A DNA stretch of 64,000 bases. It comes from Acidobacteriota bacterium (GTDB lineage: Bacteria; Acidobacteriota; Vicinamibacteria; Vicinamibacterales; UBA2999). The notes under the pieces are model-generated. The model had not been told where the DNA came from. It did not search any database and saw nothing but the letters and a program-made list of their open reading frames with translations. This document shows, in pieces, positions 26,529-34,611 of this stretch (position 1 is its first letter; each line of letters opens with the position of its first letter). Position numbers and translations under genes: made by a program. The stretch spans positions 147,020-211,019 of the forward strand of contig CAUJDN010000066.1 in the NCBI GenBank assembly GCA_963169195.1, written 5' to 3'.

Positions 26529-27236
26529 CTACTGCCGTGTCCGCGCCACCGGTTCGGCGGCGACCCCTTCCGGCGGCTTGTTGGAATAACGCGTGACGGG
26601 CTGGCCGTTCACCAGCTCCATCCACTTGTAGATGGTCGTCTCCGGCTTGGCGGGCGGGGTGGGGCCCGAAACCTTCTGGACCCTCTTCACGTAGGCCTGT
26701 GTCTCGCGGTAGGGCGGCACCGCGCCGTACTTTTCGACGCTGCCGGGCCCCGCGTTGTACGCCGCCAGGGCGAGTTCGACGTTGCTGTCGTAGCGGTCCA
26801 GGAGCTGGCGCAGGTAGGCCACGCCGCCCCGGATGTTCTCCTCGGGGTGGAAGGGGTTGCGGACGCCCAGCTCGCGGGCCGTAGCCGGCATCAGCTGCAT
26901 CAGGCCCATCGCGCCCTTCGACGACACGGCGTTGGGGTCGAAGGCCGACTCGACCTGGATCACGGCACGGACGAGATCGGGCGACACGCCCTGGGCGGTC
27001 GCCTGCTCCTCGATGACCTCGTCGAGTGCCGCCGGTCGGCCCATTCCGGGCGCCGGGGTGGTGGCCCGAACCTCAGCCGCCCGGGGTACGCGGTAGGTGG
27101 TCATCCCGCCGGCATCCGTGCGCGGTCGATCCGAGACGACGAGCAGGCCCTGCGCGTCGCGCCACGAGTAGATCTGGGCCGACGCGGGAGCCACACTGGC
27201 CGCGAGCAGGACGAGGATGGCAACGAGGGTGCGCAC
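26529..27236 (-). CDS. Lytic transglycosylase (SLT domain) with N-terminal DUF4124
   Basis: A periplasmic murein lytic transglycosylase of 235 residues. A signal peptide covers residues 1-20 (ending ASA). It is followed by a DUF4124-like segment 'IYSWRDAQGLLVVSDRP', then a goose-type SLT domain: the catalytic glutamate is in 'VIQVESAFDPNAVSSKGAMG', with 'LMQLMPATA', 'IRGGVAYLRQLLDRY' and 'ALAAYNAGPGSVEKY' behind it. The C-terminal 40 residues repeat the 'IYKWMELVNGQPVTRYSNKPP' pattern, a second DUF4124-like element, so the catalytic domain is bracketed by two similar short modules. GTG start. Confidence 0.9.
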   Translation of the reverse strand: MRTLVAILVLLAASVAPASAQIYSWRDAQGLLVVSDRPRTDAGGMTTYRVPRAAEVRATTPAPGMGRPAALDEVIEEQATAQGVSPDLVRAVIQVESAFDPNAVSSKGAMGLMQLMPATARELGVRNPFHPEENIRGGVAYLRQLLDRYDSNVELALAAYNAGPGSVEKYGAVPPYRETQAYVKRVQKVSGPTPPAKPETTIYKWMELVNGQPVTRYSNKPPEGVAAEPVARTRQ

Positions 27237-27265
27237 GCGGGTCTGGCCTGGGTATCGGCTCGACG

Positions 27266-29953
27266 TCAGGCTCCCAGCAGGCGCTTGACGACCTCCGGGG
27301 CTGCCGCGAGCATCGCATCGACCCGTGCAGGATCTTTGCCACCGGCCTCGGCGAAATCCGGCCGCCCACCGCCGCCTCCGCCCACCAGGGGCGCCAGCTC
27401 CTTGACGATCTGTCCCGCTTTGATACGCCCGGTTACATTTCCGGTGACGCTGGCCACCATCGCCACCTTGCCGTCCGCGGTCGGGCCCGCCACGAAGACG
27501 ATGCCCGACGTGAGGGTCGACTTGATTTGATCGGAGATGGAGCGGAGCAGGTCCTTGCTGGCCTCATCCACGCGGCGTGCGACCAGGGTCACGTCGCCGA
27601 TGGTGATGCGATCGCCTGCGGCGCCGGTACCGCCAGCGGCCGCCCTGGCGAGCCTGCGGTCGCGATCCTTGACGGCCTTTTCGAGCGCCTGCACGCGGGC
27701 CTCGAGCCGTGCCAGTACCTGGTCGCTCTCGGCGTTCAGGTAGCTGCGCACCTTCTCGAATTCCCGCAGCCTGGGACGCGCGTATGCGAGGGCCCCCAGC
27801 CCCGTCAGCGCCTCGATGCGCCGGACGCCGGCGGCGACGCCGGACTCCTCGGTGACGAGGAACGCGCCGATGTCCCCCGTGGCGCGGACGTGGGTGCCGC
27901 CGCAGAGCTCGGTGCTGAAGTGCCCGTCGCCGATGGACACGACGCGGACCCTGTCGCCGTACTTCTCGCCGAAGAGGGCCATGGCGCCCGCGGCGATGGC
28001 CTCCTGCGTGTCGCGCACGGCCGTGGTCACGGCCTCGTTCTTCAGGATGGCGTCGGTGACGATCTGCTCGACGCGCCGGAGCTCGTCGTCGGTGACGGCG
28101 CTGACGTGCACGAAGTCGAACCGCAGGCGATCCGGGGCCACGAGCGACCCGGCCTGTTTCACGTGCGGGCCCAGCACCTGGCGCAGGGCCGCATGGAGCA
28201 GGTGGGTGGCGGTGTGATTGCGGCGGGTGGCATCGCGCAGAGGCACGTCCACCTCCGCCATCACGAGGTCGCGTGGCCTGATCTCGGCGTGCGTGCTCTC
28301 GACGCGATGCGCGCGCGGGAGGCCCGGGCCAAGCCGCACGACGCCGCCGACGCGTGAGCGTCCGGCCGGGGTCTCGATCCACCCCTGATCCGAGACCTGG
28401 CCGCCCGCCTCCACGTAGAAAGGCGTCCGCGCCAGGACGACCCACCCGCCGGCGCCGGTCGGCAGGGCCTCGACCTGCTGCTTGCGATCGTCGAACACGG
28501 CGAGGATTGGTACTCCCGGCACGCGCGTGTCGGTGTAGCCCTCGAACACGTCGCCGGCATCGGCGAGCGTCGCGCGCGCCTCCTCCGACAGGAACCGGAA
28601 GTCCTCGCCCCTCTTCCCCTCGAAGCCGCTCTTCGCGCGCGCCTTCTCCCGCTGCGCCTCCATCGCGCGGTCGAAGCCCTCGGCGTCGAAGCGCAGGCCC
28701 TGGTTCGACGCCAGGTCCTCGATGAAGTCGCGGGGCAGGCCGTAGGTGTCGTACAGCCTGAACGCCTCGTCTCCGGGCAGCACGCGCGCGCCCGCCGCGG
28801 CGCGGTCGAGCGCCTCCTCGAGCCGTGGCAGCCCGCCGGTGAGCACGGCGCCGAACCGATCCTCCTCGGCCCTCACGACCTGCACGACGGCGTCGCGGCC
28901 GGCCCGGAGCTCGGGATATGCGCTGCCCATCTCGCCGACCAGCACGTCCACCAGCGTGTGCAGGAAGGGCTCGCCGAGCCCGAGCTTGCGGCCGTGGCGC
29001 ATCGCCCGTCGCATGATCTTCCGCAGCACGTAGCCGCGCCATTCGTTCGAGGGCACGACGCCGTCGGCGATGAGGAATGTCATGGCGCGGAGGTGGTCGG
29101 CGACCACGCGCATCGAGACGTCGGCGGGCTCCGTGGAGTGTCCGTAGGACCGGCCGGCGAGCCGCGCCGTGGCCGCGAGCACCGGTCCGAAGAGCGGCGT
29201 GTCGTAGTTCGAGAGCGTGCCCTGCATGACGGCCGCGATGCGCTCCAGCCCCATGCCCGTGTCGATGGAGGGCGCGGGCAGCGCCGCCAGCACGCCCGCC
29301 TCGTCCCGCTCGAACTCCATGAACACGTTGTTCCAGATCTCGACGAACCGCTCGCTGCCGGCCTCGACGTCCTCGATGAACCGTCCGGTGCCCGGCACCT
29401 CGGGCCCGCGGTCGTAGTAGATCTCGGAGCAGCGCCCACAGGGACCAATGTCGCCCATGGCCCAGAAGTTGTCGGCCATGCCGAGCTCGCCGACGTGGTC
29501 GGCCGGCAGGAAGTCCCGCCACCGCGCGTAGGCCTCGTCGTCGCGCGGAATGCCCGGCTCGCCCTTGAAGACAGTGGCGTAGAGACGCGACGGATCCAGC
29601 CCCCACTCCCGTGTCAGCAGCGTCCAGGCCAGGGCAATCGCGTCGTGCTTGAAGTAATCGCCGAACGAGAAGTAGCCGAGCATCTCGAAGAACGTGTGGT
29701 GGCGGAGGGAGGGGCCGACGTTGTCGAGGTCGTTGTGCTTGCCGCTGACGCGCATGCACTTCTGCGAGGAGGTGGCCCGCACGTAGTCACGACGCTCGCG
29801 GCCCAGGAAGACGTCCTTGAACTGGTTCATGCCGGCGTTGGTGAACAGCAGCGTGGGGTCGTCGCCGGGGACCAGCGGTGAGCTGGGGACGATGCGGTGC
29901 CCGTGGCGTTCGAAATACGTCAGGAAGGACGCGCGAATCTCGTTCGGATGCAC
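27266..29953 (-). CDS. alaS: Alanyl-tRNA synthetase
   Basis: Class II synthetase of 895 residues. It starts at a GTG with 'HPNEIRASFLTYFERHGH' and has 'LLFTNAGMNQFKDVFLG', 'HTFFEMLGYFSFGDYFK', the editing domain with 'HTATHLLHAALRQVLG' and 'CGGTHVRATGDIG' (zinc-type H and C ligands), and a C-Ala domain with DHHA1 type sequence that ends 'GGGGGGRPDFAEAGGKDP'. All catalytic and editing motifs are complete. A TAAAAT box ends six bases before the GTG, so the message should be leaderless. Confidence 0.96.
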   Translation of the reverse strand: MHPNEIRASFLTYFERHGHRIVPSSPLVPGDDPTLLFTNAGMNQFKDVFLGRERRDYVRATSSQKCMRVSGKHNDLDNVGPSLRHHTFFEMLGYFSFGDYFKHDAIALAWTLLTREWGLDPSRLYATVFKGEPGIPRDDEAYARWRDFLPADHVGELGMADNFWAMGDIGPCGRCSEIYYDRGPEVPGTGRFIEDVEAGSERFVEIWNNVFMEFERDEAGVLAALPAPSIDTGMGLERIAAVMQGTLSNYDTPLFGPVLAATARLAGRSYGHSTEPADVSMRVVADHLRAMTFLIADGVVPSNEWRGYVLRKIMRRAMRHGRKLGLGEPFLHTLVDVLVGEMGSAYPELRAGRDAVVQVVRAEEDRFGAVLTGGLPRLEEALDRAAAGARVLPGDEAFRLYDTYGLPRDFIEDLASNQGLRFDAEGFDRAMEAQREKARAKSGFEGKRGEDFRFLSEEARATLADAGDVFEGYTDTRVPGVPILAVFDDRKQQVEALPTGAGGWVVLARTPFYVEAGGQVSDQGWIETPAGRSRVGGVVRLGPGLPRAHRVESTHAEIRPRDLVMAEVDVPLRDATRRNHTATHLLHAALRQVLGPHVKQAGSLVAPDRLRFDFVHVSAVTDDELRRVEQIVTDAILKNEAVTTAVRDTQEAIAAGAMALFGEKYGDRVRVVSIGDGHFSTELCGGTHVRATGDIGAFLVTEESGVAAGVRRIEALTGLGALAYARPRLREFEKVRSYLNAESDQVLARLEARVQALEKAVKDRDRRLARAAAGGTGAAGDRITIGDVTLVARRVDEASKDLLRSISDQIKSTLTSGIVFVAGPTADGKVAMVASVTGNVTGRIKAGQIVKELAPLVGGGGGGRPDFAEAGGKDPARVDAMLAAAPEVVKRLLGA

Positions 29954-29959
29954 TCCAGT

Positions 29960-29965
29960 ATTTTA
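29960..29965 (-). promoter_or_regulatory. -10 box (TAAAAT) of alaS, six bases before the GTG
   Basis: Minus-strand TAAAAT, then six bases, then the alaS GTG. There is no Shine-Dalgarno site and no room for one; transcription is predicted to begin at the start codon. Confidence 0.55.
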
Positions 29966-29968
29966 GTC

Positions 29969-30010
29969 GGGAGAACCCAGAACCAGAGAACCTCGGAACC
30001 CGAGAACCTC
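29969..30010. repeat. Degenerate GAGAACC octamer repeats between alaS and recX
   Basis: The gap consists of about five imperfect units of the GAGAACCC/GAGAACCT family (GAGAACCC, AGAACCAGA, GAACCTCG, GAACCCGA, GAACCTCA). It ends at the recX stop. The same family is seen at 4549-4572 and 15715-15754. Confidence 0.7.
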
Positions 30011-30497
30011 ACTCCCTGATTCGTCCGAGCACCTCGCCCAGCGAGAAGCCCTGGCCCACGAGTCCCCGCACGAGGCGTGCGCGGGCCCTGTCGTCGAGGT
30101 CACCCAGGGCGCGGCCGCGCAGGCGGCGTTCGATGGCGGCGTCGAGGAGCGCGGAGGCGTCCATCTCGGCGAACACGTCGGCCACGGCCTGCTGTACGAC
30201 GTCCCGGCCGAGGCCCATGGCCCCGAGCCGCTGGCGCACGCGCGCGGGGCCGCGCCCGCGGATGGTCGCCTCCAGGCGGGCCGCGGCCCGGGCCACGCGC
30301 CCGTCGTCGAGCGTGTGGTCCTGCTTCAGTCGATCCACGGCCTGTTCGACGGCGTCCGGGTCGCAGCCGCGGCGGGTGAGGCGGGCGCGGAGCTGGGCTT
30401 CCGAGAGCTCGCGCCGGCCGAGCAGCACGAGGGCCGTCGTGTAGGCGTCCGGCGGGCCGCTACTTTCCGAAGCGCGTGATCTCGGAGTCCGTCGCAC
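30009..30497 (-). CDS. recX: Regulatory protein RecX
   Basis: RecX binds RecA filaments and limits recombination. Three helical RecX repeats are visible: 'ALVLLGRRELSEAQLRARLTRRG' then 'VEQAVDRLKQDHTLDDGRVARA', 'RVRQRLGAMGLGRDVVQQAV', and 'RRLRGRALGDLDDRARARLVRGLVGQGFSLGEVLGRI' (in two parts). The start is uncertain. GTG 30497 gives 162 residues, keeps the 'DAYTTALVLLGRRE' helix whole and has GGGAGG ten bases upstream, but overlaps pilT by 38 bases; GTG 30428 gives 139 residues and cuts that helix. No recA is in the window. Confidence 0.82.
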   Translation of the reverse strand: MRRTPRSRASESSGPPDAYTTALVLLGRRELSEAQLRARLTRRGCDPDAVEQAVDRLKQDHTLDDGRVARAAARLEATIRGRGPARVRQRLGAMGLGRDVVQQAVADVFAEMDASALLDAAIERRLRGRALGDLDDRARARLVRGLVGQGFSLGEVLGRIRE

Positions 30498-31626
30498 TGG
30501 CGGTCGGCCTCCCGAAGAGCGCGCTGGCCATCTGGTCCCGCGCCTGGTCCGACGTGGTGGAGATGCCCTGGACGCGCAGCTTGAACTCGTCCACGTTCGA
30601 GGCCCAGCGGAGCGCTTCGTCGTAGGTGATGAGCCCCTGCGAGAACAGGCTGAAGATCGACTGATCGAACGTCTGCATCCCGTACTGGGAGGTGCCCTGG
30701 GCGATGGCGCCCTGAATGAGGTGGGTCTTCTCCTTGTCGATGATGCAGTCCTTGATGAAGGGCGTGGCGATGAGCACTTCCATGGCCGGCACGCGGCCGC
30801 TGCCGTCGGCCCGCGGAATGAGGCGCATGGCCACGGCAGCCTTGAGCACGACGGCCAGCTGCAGGCGCACCTGTTTCTGCTGGTGCGGGGGGAACACCGA
30901 GATGATGCGGTTGATGGTCTCGGTCGCGTCCAGCGTGTGAAGCGTCGAGAAGACCAGGTGGCCCGTCTCCGCGGCGTGGAGGGCCGTCTCGATGGTTTCC
31001 ATGTCGCGCATCTCGCCGACGAGCACGACATCGGGGTCCTGGCGCAGCGCGCTGCGGAGCGCATAGGCGAACGAGCGCGTGTCCACGCCGATCTCGCGCT
31101 GCGTGATGATGGCCTCGTTGTCCTTGTGCAGGTACTCGATCGGATCCTCGATGGTGATGACGTGGGACGATCGCGTGTTGTTGATGTGGTCGATCATCGC
31201 CGCGAGGGTGGTGCTCTTGCCGCTGCCCGTCGTGCCCGTCACGAGCACGAGGCCCCGCTCTTCCTCGGCGATCTTCTTGAGGACCGGTGGCAGATCGAGC
31301 TCGTCGATCGACTTGACCTTGAACGGGATGACGCGGAGGACCATGCCGATGGTGCCGCGCTGCTGGAAGACGTTGCAGCGGAAGCGGCCGAGGCCCGGCA
31401 CGCTGTAGGCGAGGTCGATTTCCTGCGCGTCCTTGAATCGCTGGCGCTGGGTGGCCGACATGATGGAGGCCGCCATCTCCACGAGATCCTCGTGGTCCAG
31501 CTTCTTGTCGTCGGTGACGCGGAGGAGCCGCCCATGGACCCGGGCCATGGGATAGGTGCCCACCTTCAGGTGGAGATCCGACGCTCCGCGCTCGACGGCC
31601 AGCTTCAACAGATCGTTGACATGCAT
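30460..31626 (-). CDS. pilT: Type IV pilus retraction ATPase PilT
   Basis: Hexameric secretion-type ATPase that depolymerises the pilin fibre. The 388-residue protein has the N-terminal PAS-like domain with 'GASDLHLKVG' at residues 14-23, the Walker A motif G131-T139 ('GTTGSGKST'), the Asp box 'ITIEDPIEYLH', the Walker B 'VGEMRDMETI', the His box 'HLVFSTLHT', and the PilT hallmark 'AIRNLIR'-like region is replaced by 'GAIAQGTSQYGMQTFDQSI'. The C-terminal 30 residues are an extra Ser/Thr-rich tail. No other pilus genes are nearby, so the paralogue PilB and pilins must lie elsewhere. Confidence 0.93.
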   Translation of the reverse strand: MHVNDLLKLAVERGASDLHLKVGTYPMARVHGRLLRVTDDKKLDHEDLVEMAASIMSATQRQRFKDAQEIDLAYSVPGLGRFRCNVFQQRGTIGMVLRVIPFKVKSIDELDLPPVLKKIAEEERGLVLVTGTTGSGKSTTLAAMIDHINNTRSSHVITIEDPIEYLHKDNEAIITQREIGVDTRSFAYALRSALRQDPDVVLVGEMRDMETIETALHAAETGHLVFSTLHTLDATETINRIISVFPPHQQKQVRLQLAVVLKAAVAMRLIPRADGSGRVPAMEVLIATPFIKDCIIDKEKTHLIQGAIAQGTSQYGMQTFDQSIFSLFSQGLITYDEALRWASNVDEFKLRVQGISTTSDQARDQMASALFGRPTASATDSEITRFGK

Positions 31627-31771
31627 GACCCGGCCATGATGAAGGAGAAGGGGGCGGCGTGCAAGGGCGCACGACCGGCGCCTCGCGTCGCGCGGCGCCG
31701 CCGCGGTGCAGGGCTGCGCAGGCCTGCGCCGCCGTGCGCGGAGGCCGGATGGCCCGGCCGTCGAACCTCGA

Positions 31772-32710
31772 TCAGGAGGCGACGATGGCGGGCACCGGCG
31801 TCAGCCAGCCGTGCGTGTCCGGCACGTCGCCCTCGATGACGCCGAAGAACCGCTCCTGCAGGGCGGCGGTCACCGGGCCCCGCCGGCCCGATCCGACGGC
31901 GATCCGGTCGATGGATCGCACCGGCGTCACCTCGACGGCGGTGCCGCAGAGGAACGCCTCGTCTGCCATGTAGAGGCTTTCGCGCGGGATCGGGGTCTCG
32001 CGCACCTCGTAGCCCAGGTCCCGCGCCATCACGATGACGCTGTCGCGGGTGATGCCCTGCAGAATGGACGAGCTGATCGCCGGCGTGAAGATCACGTCGT
32101 CCCTCACCAGGAAGAGGTTCTGCCCGCTGCCTTCGCTCACCATCCCGCTCTCGTCGAGCGCAATGGCTTCGCCGTAGCCGTCCAGCGACGCCTGCATCTT
32201 GATGAGCGCGGAGTTCGCGTAGTTGGCCGAGGCCTTGGCCAACGCCGGCAGCGTGTTGGGGGCAAGCCGCGTCCACGAACTGACGCCGACGTCGATGCCC
32301 TGCGCGAGACCCTCGGCGCCGAACATCGCGCTCCACTCCCAGACGATGATGGACGCGTGCACGGGGCACGGGCGGGGATCGAGGCCCAGCTGCTCCACGC
32401 CCCGGTAGACGAGGGGACGGATGTAGCAGGAACGGTATCCGTTCGCCTGCACCGTGGCGATGACGGCCGCGGTCAGCACATCGACGGGCCACCGCGGTTC
32501 CATCCGGTAGACACGGCACGAGTCGTACAGGCGCCGCATGTGCTCGGGGAGCCGGTAGATGGCGCAGCCGTTCCTCGTCTCGTACGCGCGGATTCCCTCG
32601 AAGATGCCGGTGCCGTAGTGAAGCGCGTGCGCGGCGACGTGCACCGTGGCGTCCTTCCAGGGCACGAGGGCGCCGTTCATCCAGACCTTGCTGCCGTCGT
32701 CGAATGCCAT
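31772..32710 (-). CDS. ilvE: Branched-chain amino acid aminotransferase
   Basis: Fold-type IV PLP enzyme of 312 residues catalysing the last step of leucine, isoleucine and valine synthesis. The N-terminal 'VWMNGALVPWKDATVHVAAHALHYGTGIFEGIRAY' region (in two parts) and the catalytic lysine in 'NYANSALIKMQASLDGYGEAIALD' are clear, as are 'VSEGSGQNLFLV' and the C-terminal 'CGTAVEVTPV'. The ATG at 32710 follows a GATAAT box by seven bases. The 145 bases between its stop and the pilT start contain nothing I can name. Confidence 0.94.
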   Translation of the reverse strand: MAFDDGSKVWMNGALVPWKDATVHVAAHALHYGTGIFEGIRAYETRNGCAIYRLPEHMRRLYDSCRVYRMEPRWPVDVLTAAVIATVQANGYRSCYIRPLVYRGVEQLGLDPRPCPVHASIIVWEWSAMFGAEGLAQGIDVGVSSWTRLAPNTLPALAKASANYANSALIKMQASLDGYGEAIALDESGMVSEGSGQNLFLVRDDVIFTPAISSSILQGITRDSVIVMARDLGYEVRETPIPRESLYMADEAFLCGTAVEVTPVRSIDRIAVGSGRRGPVTAALQERFFGVIEGDVPDTHGWLTPVPAIVAS

Positions 32711-32717
32711 GGCCAGG

Positions 32718-32723
32718 ATTATC
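32718..32723 (-). promoter_or_regulatory. -10 box (GATAAT) of ilvE, seven bases before the ATG
   Basis: Minus-strand GATAAT followed by seven bases and the ilvE ATG; no ribosome binding site. Predicted leaderless message. Confidence 0.55.
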
Positions 32724-32740
32724 GCTCAGCACCCGGCCCG

Positions 32741-33718
32741 TCACTGGCGCTCGCGACAGAACGGGCAGGCCTCGGCCCGGGCGGGGAGCGCCTTGCCGCA
32801 ATGCCAGCAGAAGCGCGCCTGCGGGGCCTCGCGGGCCTTCAGGCGCGCCTGGATGTCACGCAGGGGATCGCCGGCGACCGCCGCGGCAACAGCGGGGCGC
32901 CACGGCCGCCGTGGGGCAACCTCGGCGCGAGCCGAGAGCACGGCGTCGAGCAGCTCACCGGCGCGCTGATAGCGCTCGGTCAGCTCCGGCGCCATCGCCT
33001 TCATCACGATGTCGGAGATGCTCTTCGGGAGCTTCGGGTTCCGCACGCGCGGCGGCGTGGTGAGCTCGCCGCGCATCAGGCGCTCGAGGTCGGACGGGGC
33101 CGGCGTGTCGTACGGGAGCGTGCCGGTGAGCATCTGGTACATCGTGACGCCCAGTGAGTAGATATCGGAGGCGAACACGGCCTTGCCCTGGAACTGCTCG
33201 GGGGCCATGTAGGGCGGGCTGCCGATGACCGTGGTGCCGTGGGCGGCGATTTCCAGGAAGCGCGACGTGCCGAAGTCCGCGACCTTCAGCATGCCCTGCT
33301 CGGTGACCAGCACGTTGCCCGGGCGAAGGTCGCGATGGATGATGCCCTGCTTCTGGGCGTGGTCCACGGCGTTGCAGATCTGGCAGGTGTAGTCGAGCGC
33401 CCGCGTCAGGTCCAGCGCGCCCTCGCGCTCGATGATGGCCTCCAGGGTCTCGCCGGGCACGTACTCCATGACGATGAAGAACACATCGTCCTGCTTCTCA
33501 GCGGTGAGGACGGTCACGACGTTGGGATGGCTCAGTGAGGCCAGGAGGCGCGGCTCGCGGAGCAGCTCGCCGAAGTCCATGTTCTGGCGGTGCGGCACCT
33601 TGAGGGCGACTTTCTTGTCGATCCACGTGTCTTCGGCGAGATAGACGGCGCCGAAGCCGCCGCTGCCGAGGGTCGAGATGATGCGGTACTTCCCAATCGT
33701 CTGGCCGCGGAAGAACAT
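32741..33718 (-). CDS. Soluble Ser/Thr protein kinase with C-terminal zinc ribbon
   Basis: Hanks-type kinase of 325 residues without a membrane segment. The glycine loop is 'GSGGFGAVYLAED' (residues 18-30), the ATP lysine is K40, the catalytic loop is H128-R129-D130 followed by 'LRPGN', and the DFG motif is at 148-150, then 'YMAPEQFQGK'. The usual Lys two residues after the catalytic Asp is Arg here, a tolerated change, so the enzyme should be active. The C-terminus after residue 300 has 'CWHCGKALPARAEACPFC', a double CxxC zinc ribbon, perhaps for partner or nucleic acid binding. ATG 33718 follows a TATACT box by seven bases. Confidence 0.9.
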   Translation of the reverse strand: MFFRGQTIGKYRIISTLGSGGFGAVYLAEDTWIDKKVALKVPHRQNMDFGELLREPRLLASLSHPNVVTVLTAEKQDDVFFIVMEYVPGETLEAIIEREGALDLTRALDYTCQICNAVDHAQKQGIIHRDLRPGNVLVTEQGMLKVADFGTSRFLEIAAHGTTVIGSPPYMAPEQFQGKAVFASDIYSLGVTMYQMLTGTLPYDTPAPSDLERLMRGELTTPPRVRNPKLPKSISDIVMKAMAPELTERYQRAGELLDAVLSARAEVAPRRPWRPAVAAAVAGDPLRDIQARLKAREAPQARFCWHCGKALPARAEACPFCRERQ

Positions 33719-33725
33719 CGACGGC

Positions 33726-33731
33726 AGTATA
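33726..33731 (-). promoter_or_regulatory. -10 box (TATACT) of the kinase gene, seven bases before the ATG
   Basis: Minus-strand TATACT, seven bases, ATG. The preceding word CCTG-TATACT is the same as at the tonB-like promoter (6304-6313). No Shine-Dalgarno site. Confidence 0.55.
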
Positions 33732-33750
33732 CAGGGCCCCGTCCATGGAT

Positions 33751-33775
33751 GATTGGTGATTGGTGATCCTGGTGA
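33751..33775. repeat. Short GATTGGT heptamer repeat between the kinase gene and rsmE
   Basis: Two exact GATTGGT units and two degenerate ones (GATCCTG, GTGATGG) lie in the divergent gap. It is another member of the 7-8 bp intergenic repeat class seen in this window. Confidence 0.7.
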
Positions 33776-33817
33776 TGGCCGATGCACGCATGGCGGCATC
33801 GAGTCGCGGCGCACGGA

Positions 33818-33823
33818 TAGAAT
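33818..33823 (+). promoter_or_regulatory. -10 box (TAGAAT) of rsmE, six bases before the GTG
   Basis: TAGAAT, six bases, GTG. The gap lacks any Shine-Dalgarno-like sequence; predicted leaderless. Confidence 0.55.
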
Positions 33824-33829
33824 GGCCCG

Positions 33830-34558
33830 GTGCACCCGCGGTTCTACCTGCCCGGCCTCGACGAAGAAGGGTCGGGCACGCTCACCGGAGACGAGGCGGC
33901 CCACCTGACGCGGGTGTTGCGACTGGGGGTGGGCGACGACATCGACGTGTTCGACGGCGCCGGGCGGATGTTCCATGCGCGTGTCGAGGAGGCGGCCGGT
34001 GGACGCGTCAGGGTGCGCGGCCTTGGGCCGGTCTCGTCGGCACCCGAGGCCACGGTCCGCGTCACGCTGGTCGCGGCCGTCCTCAAAGGCGACAAGATGG
34101 ACGAGGTCGTGCGCGATGTGACGATGATGGGCGCCGTCGCCGTACAGCCCGTCGTGGCGGCTCGGAGCGAGGTTGGCCTCGAGGCGGTAGCGCGGGCCCG
34201 CCGCGTGGACCGCTGGCAGCGAATCGCAGTGTCTTCCACGAAGCAGTGCGGCCGCGCGACGGTGCCGGCCGTGCGGCCGCCCATGGGCCTCTCCGGCTGG
34301 GTCGCGGCGCCAGGGCCGGATCCGGTGGTCGTATTGCTGGAGCCGTCAGGCCATGCGTCGTCCAGGTTGCGCGACGTGCCTCACGCCGCGGGCGTGCAGC
34401 TGGTCGTCGGCCCCGAGGGAGGTTGGACCGCGCAGGAGGTGGAGGCATTCACGGCGGCGGGTTTCCATGCCGTCTCCGTCGGCGGGCGCACGCTTCGAGC
34501 GGATGCGGCGCCCGTGGTCGCGATGGCGGCCCTGTACGAGGCCTGGGGCGGGTGGTGA
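33830..34558 (+). CDS. rsmE: 16S rRNA (uracil-1498-N3)-methyltransferase RsmE
   Basis: SPOUT-class methyltransferase of 242 residues that methylates U1498 of 16S rRNA. The N-terminal PUA-like part includes 'EAAHLTRVLRLGVGDDIDVFDGAG' (in two parts), followed by 'LVAAVLKGDKMDEVVRDVTMMG' and 'SSTKQCGRATVP'. The C-terminal knot shows 'LVVGPEGGWTAQEVEAF' and 'VSVGGRTLRADAAPVVAMAAL', which bind SAM. The GTG start at 33830 fits both the family N-terminus 'HPRFYLP' and the promoter spacing. It is usually next to prmA; here prmA is 0.8 kb away on the other strand. Confidence 0.93.
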   Translation: MHPRFYLPGLDEEGSGTLTGDEAAHLTRVLRLGVGDDIDVFDGAGRMFHARVEEAAGGRVRVRGLGPVSSAPEATVRVTLVAAVLKGDKMDEVVRDVTMMGAVAVQPVVAARSEVGLEAVARARRVDRWQRIAVSSTKQCGRATVPAVRPPMGLSGWVAAPGPDPVVVLLEPSGHASSRLRDVPHAAGVQLVVGPEGGWTAQEVEAFTAAGFHAVSVGGRTLRADAAPVVAMAALYEAWGGW

Positions 34559-34611
34559 GCGATCGACATCGGCCATCGCGGCGCGTGCGCGTGCGGCCGG
34601 GGGAGGACGCG

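Noticed and set aside
31627..31771. Gap between pilT and ilvE as a place for a small RNA or gene
   Set aside because: 145 bases with GC-rich imperfect stems but without promoter, terminator or a plausible coding frame.
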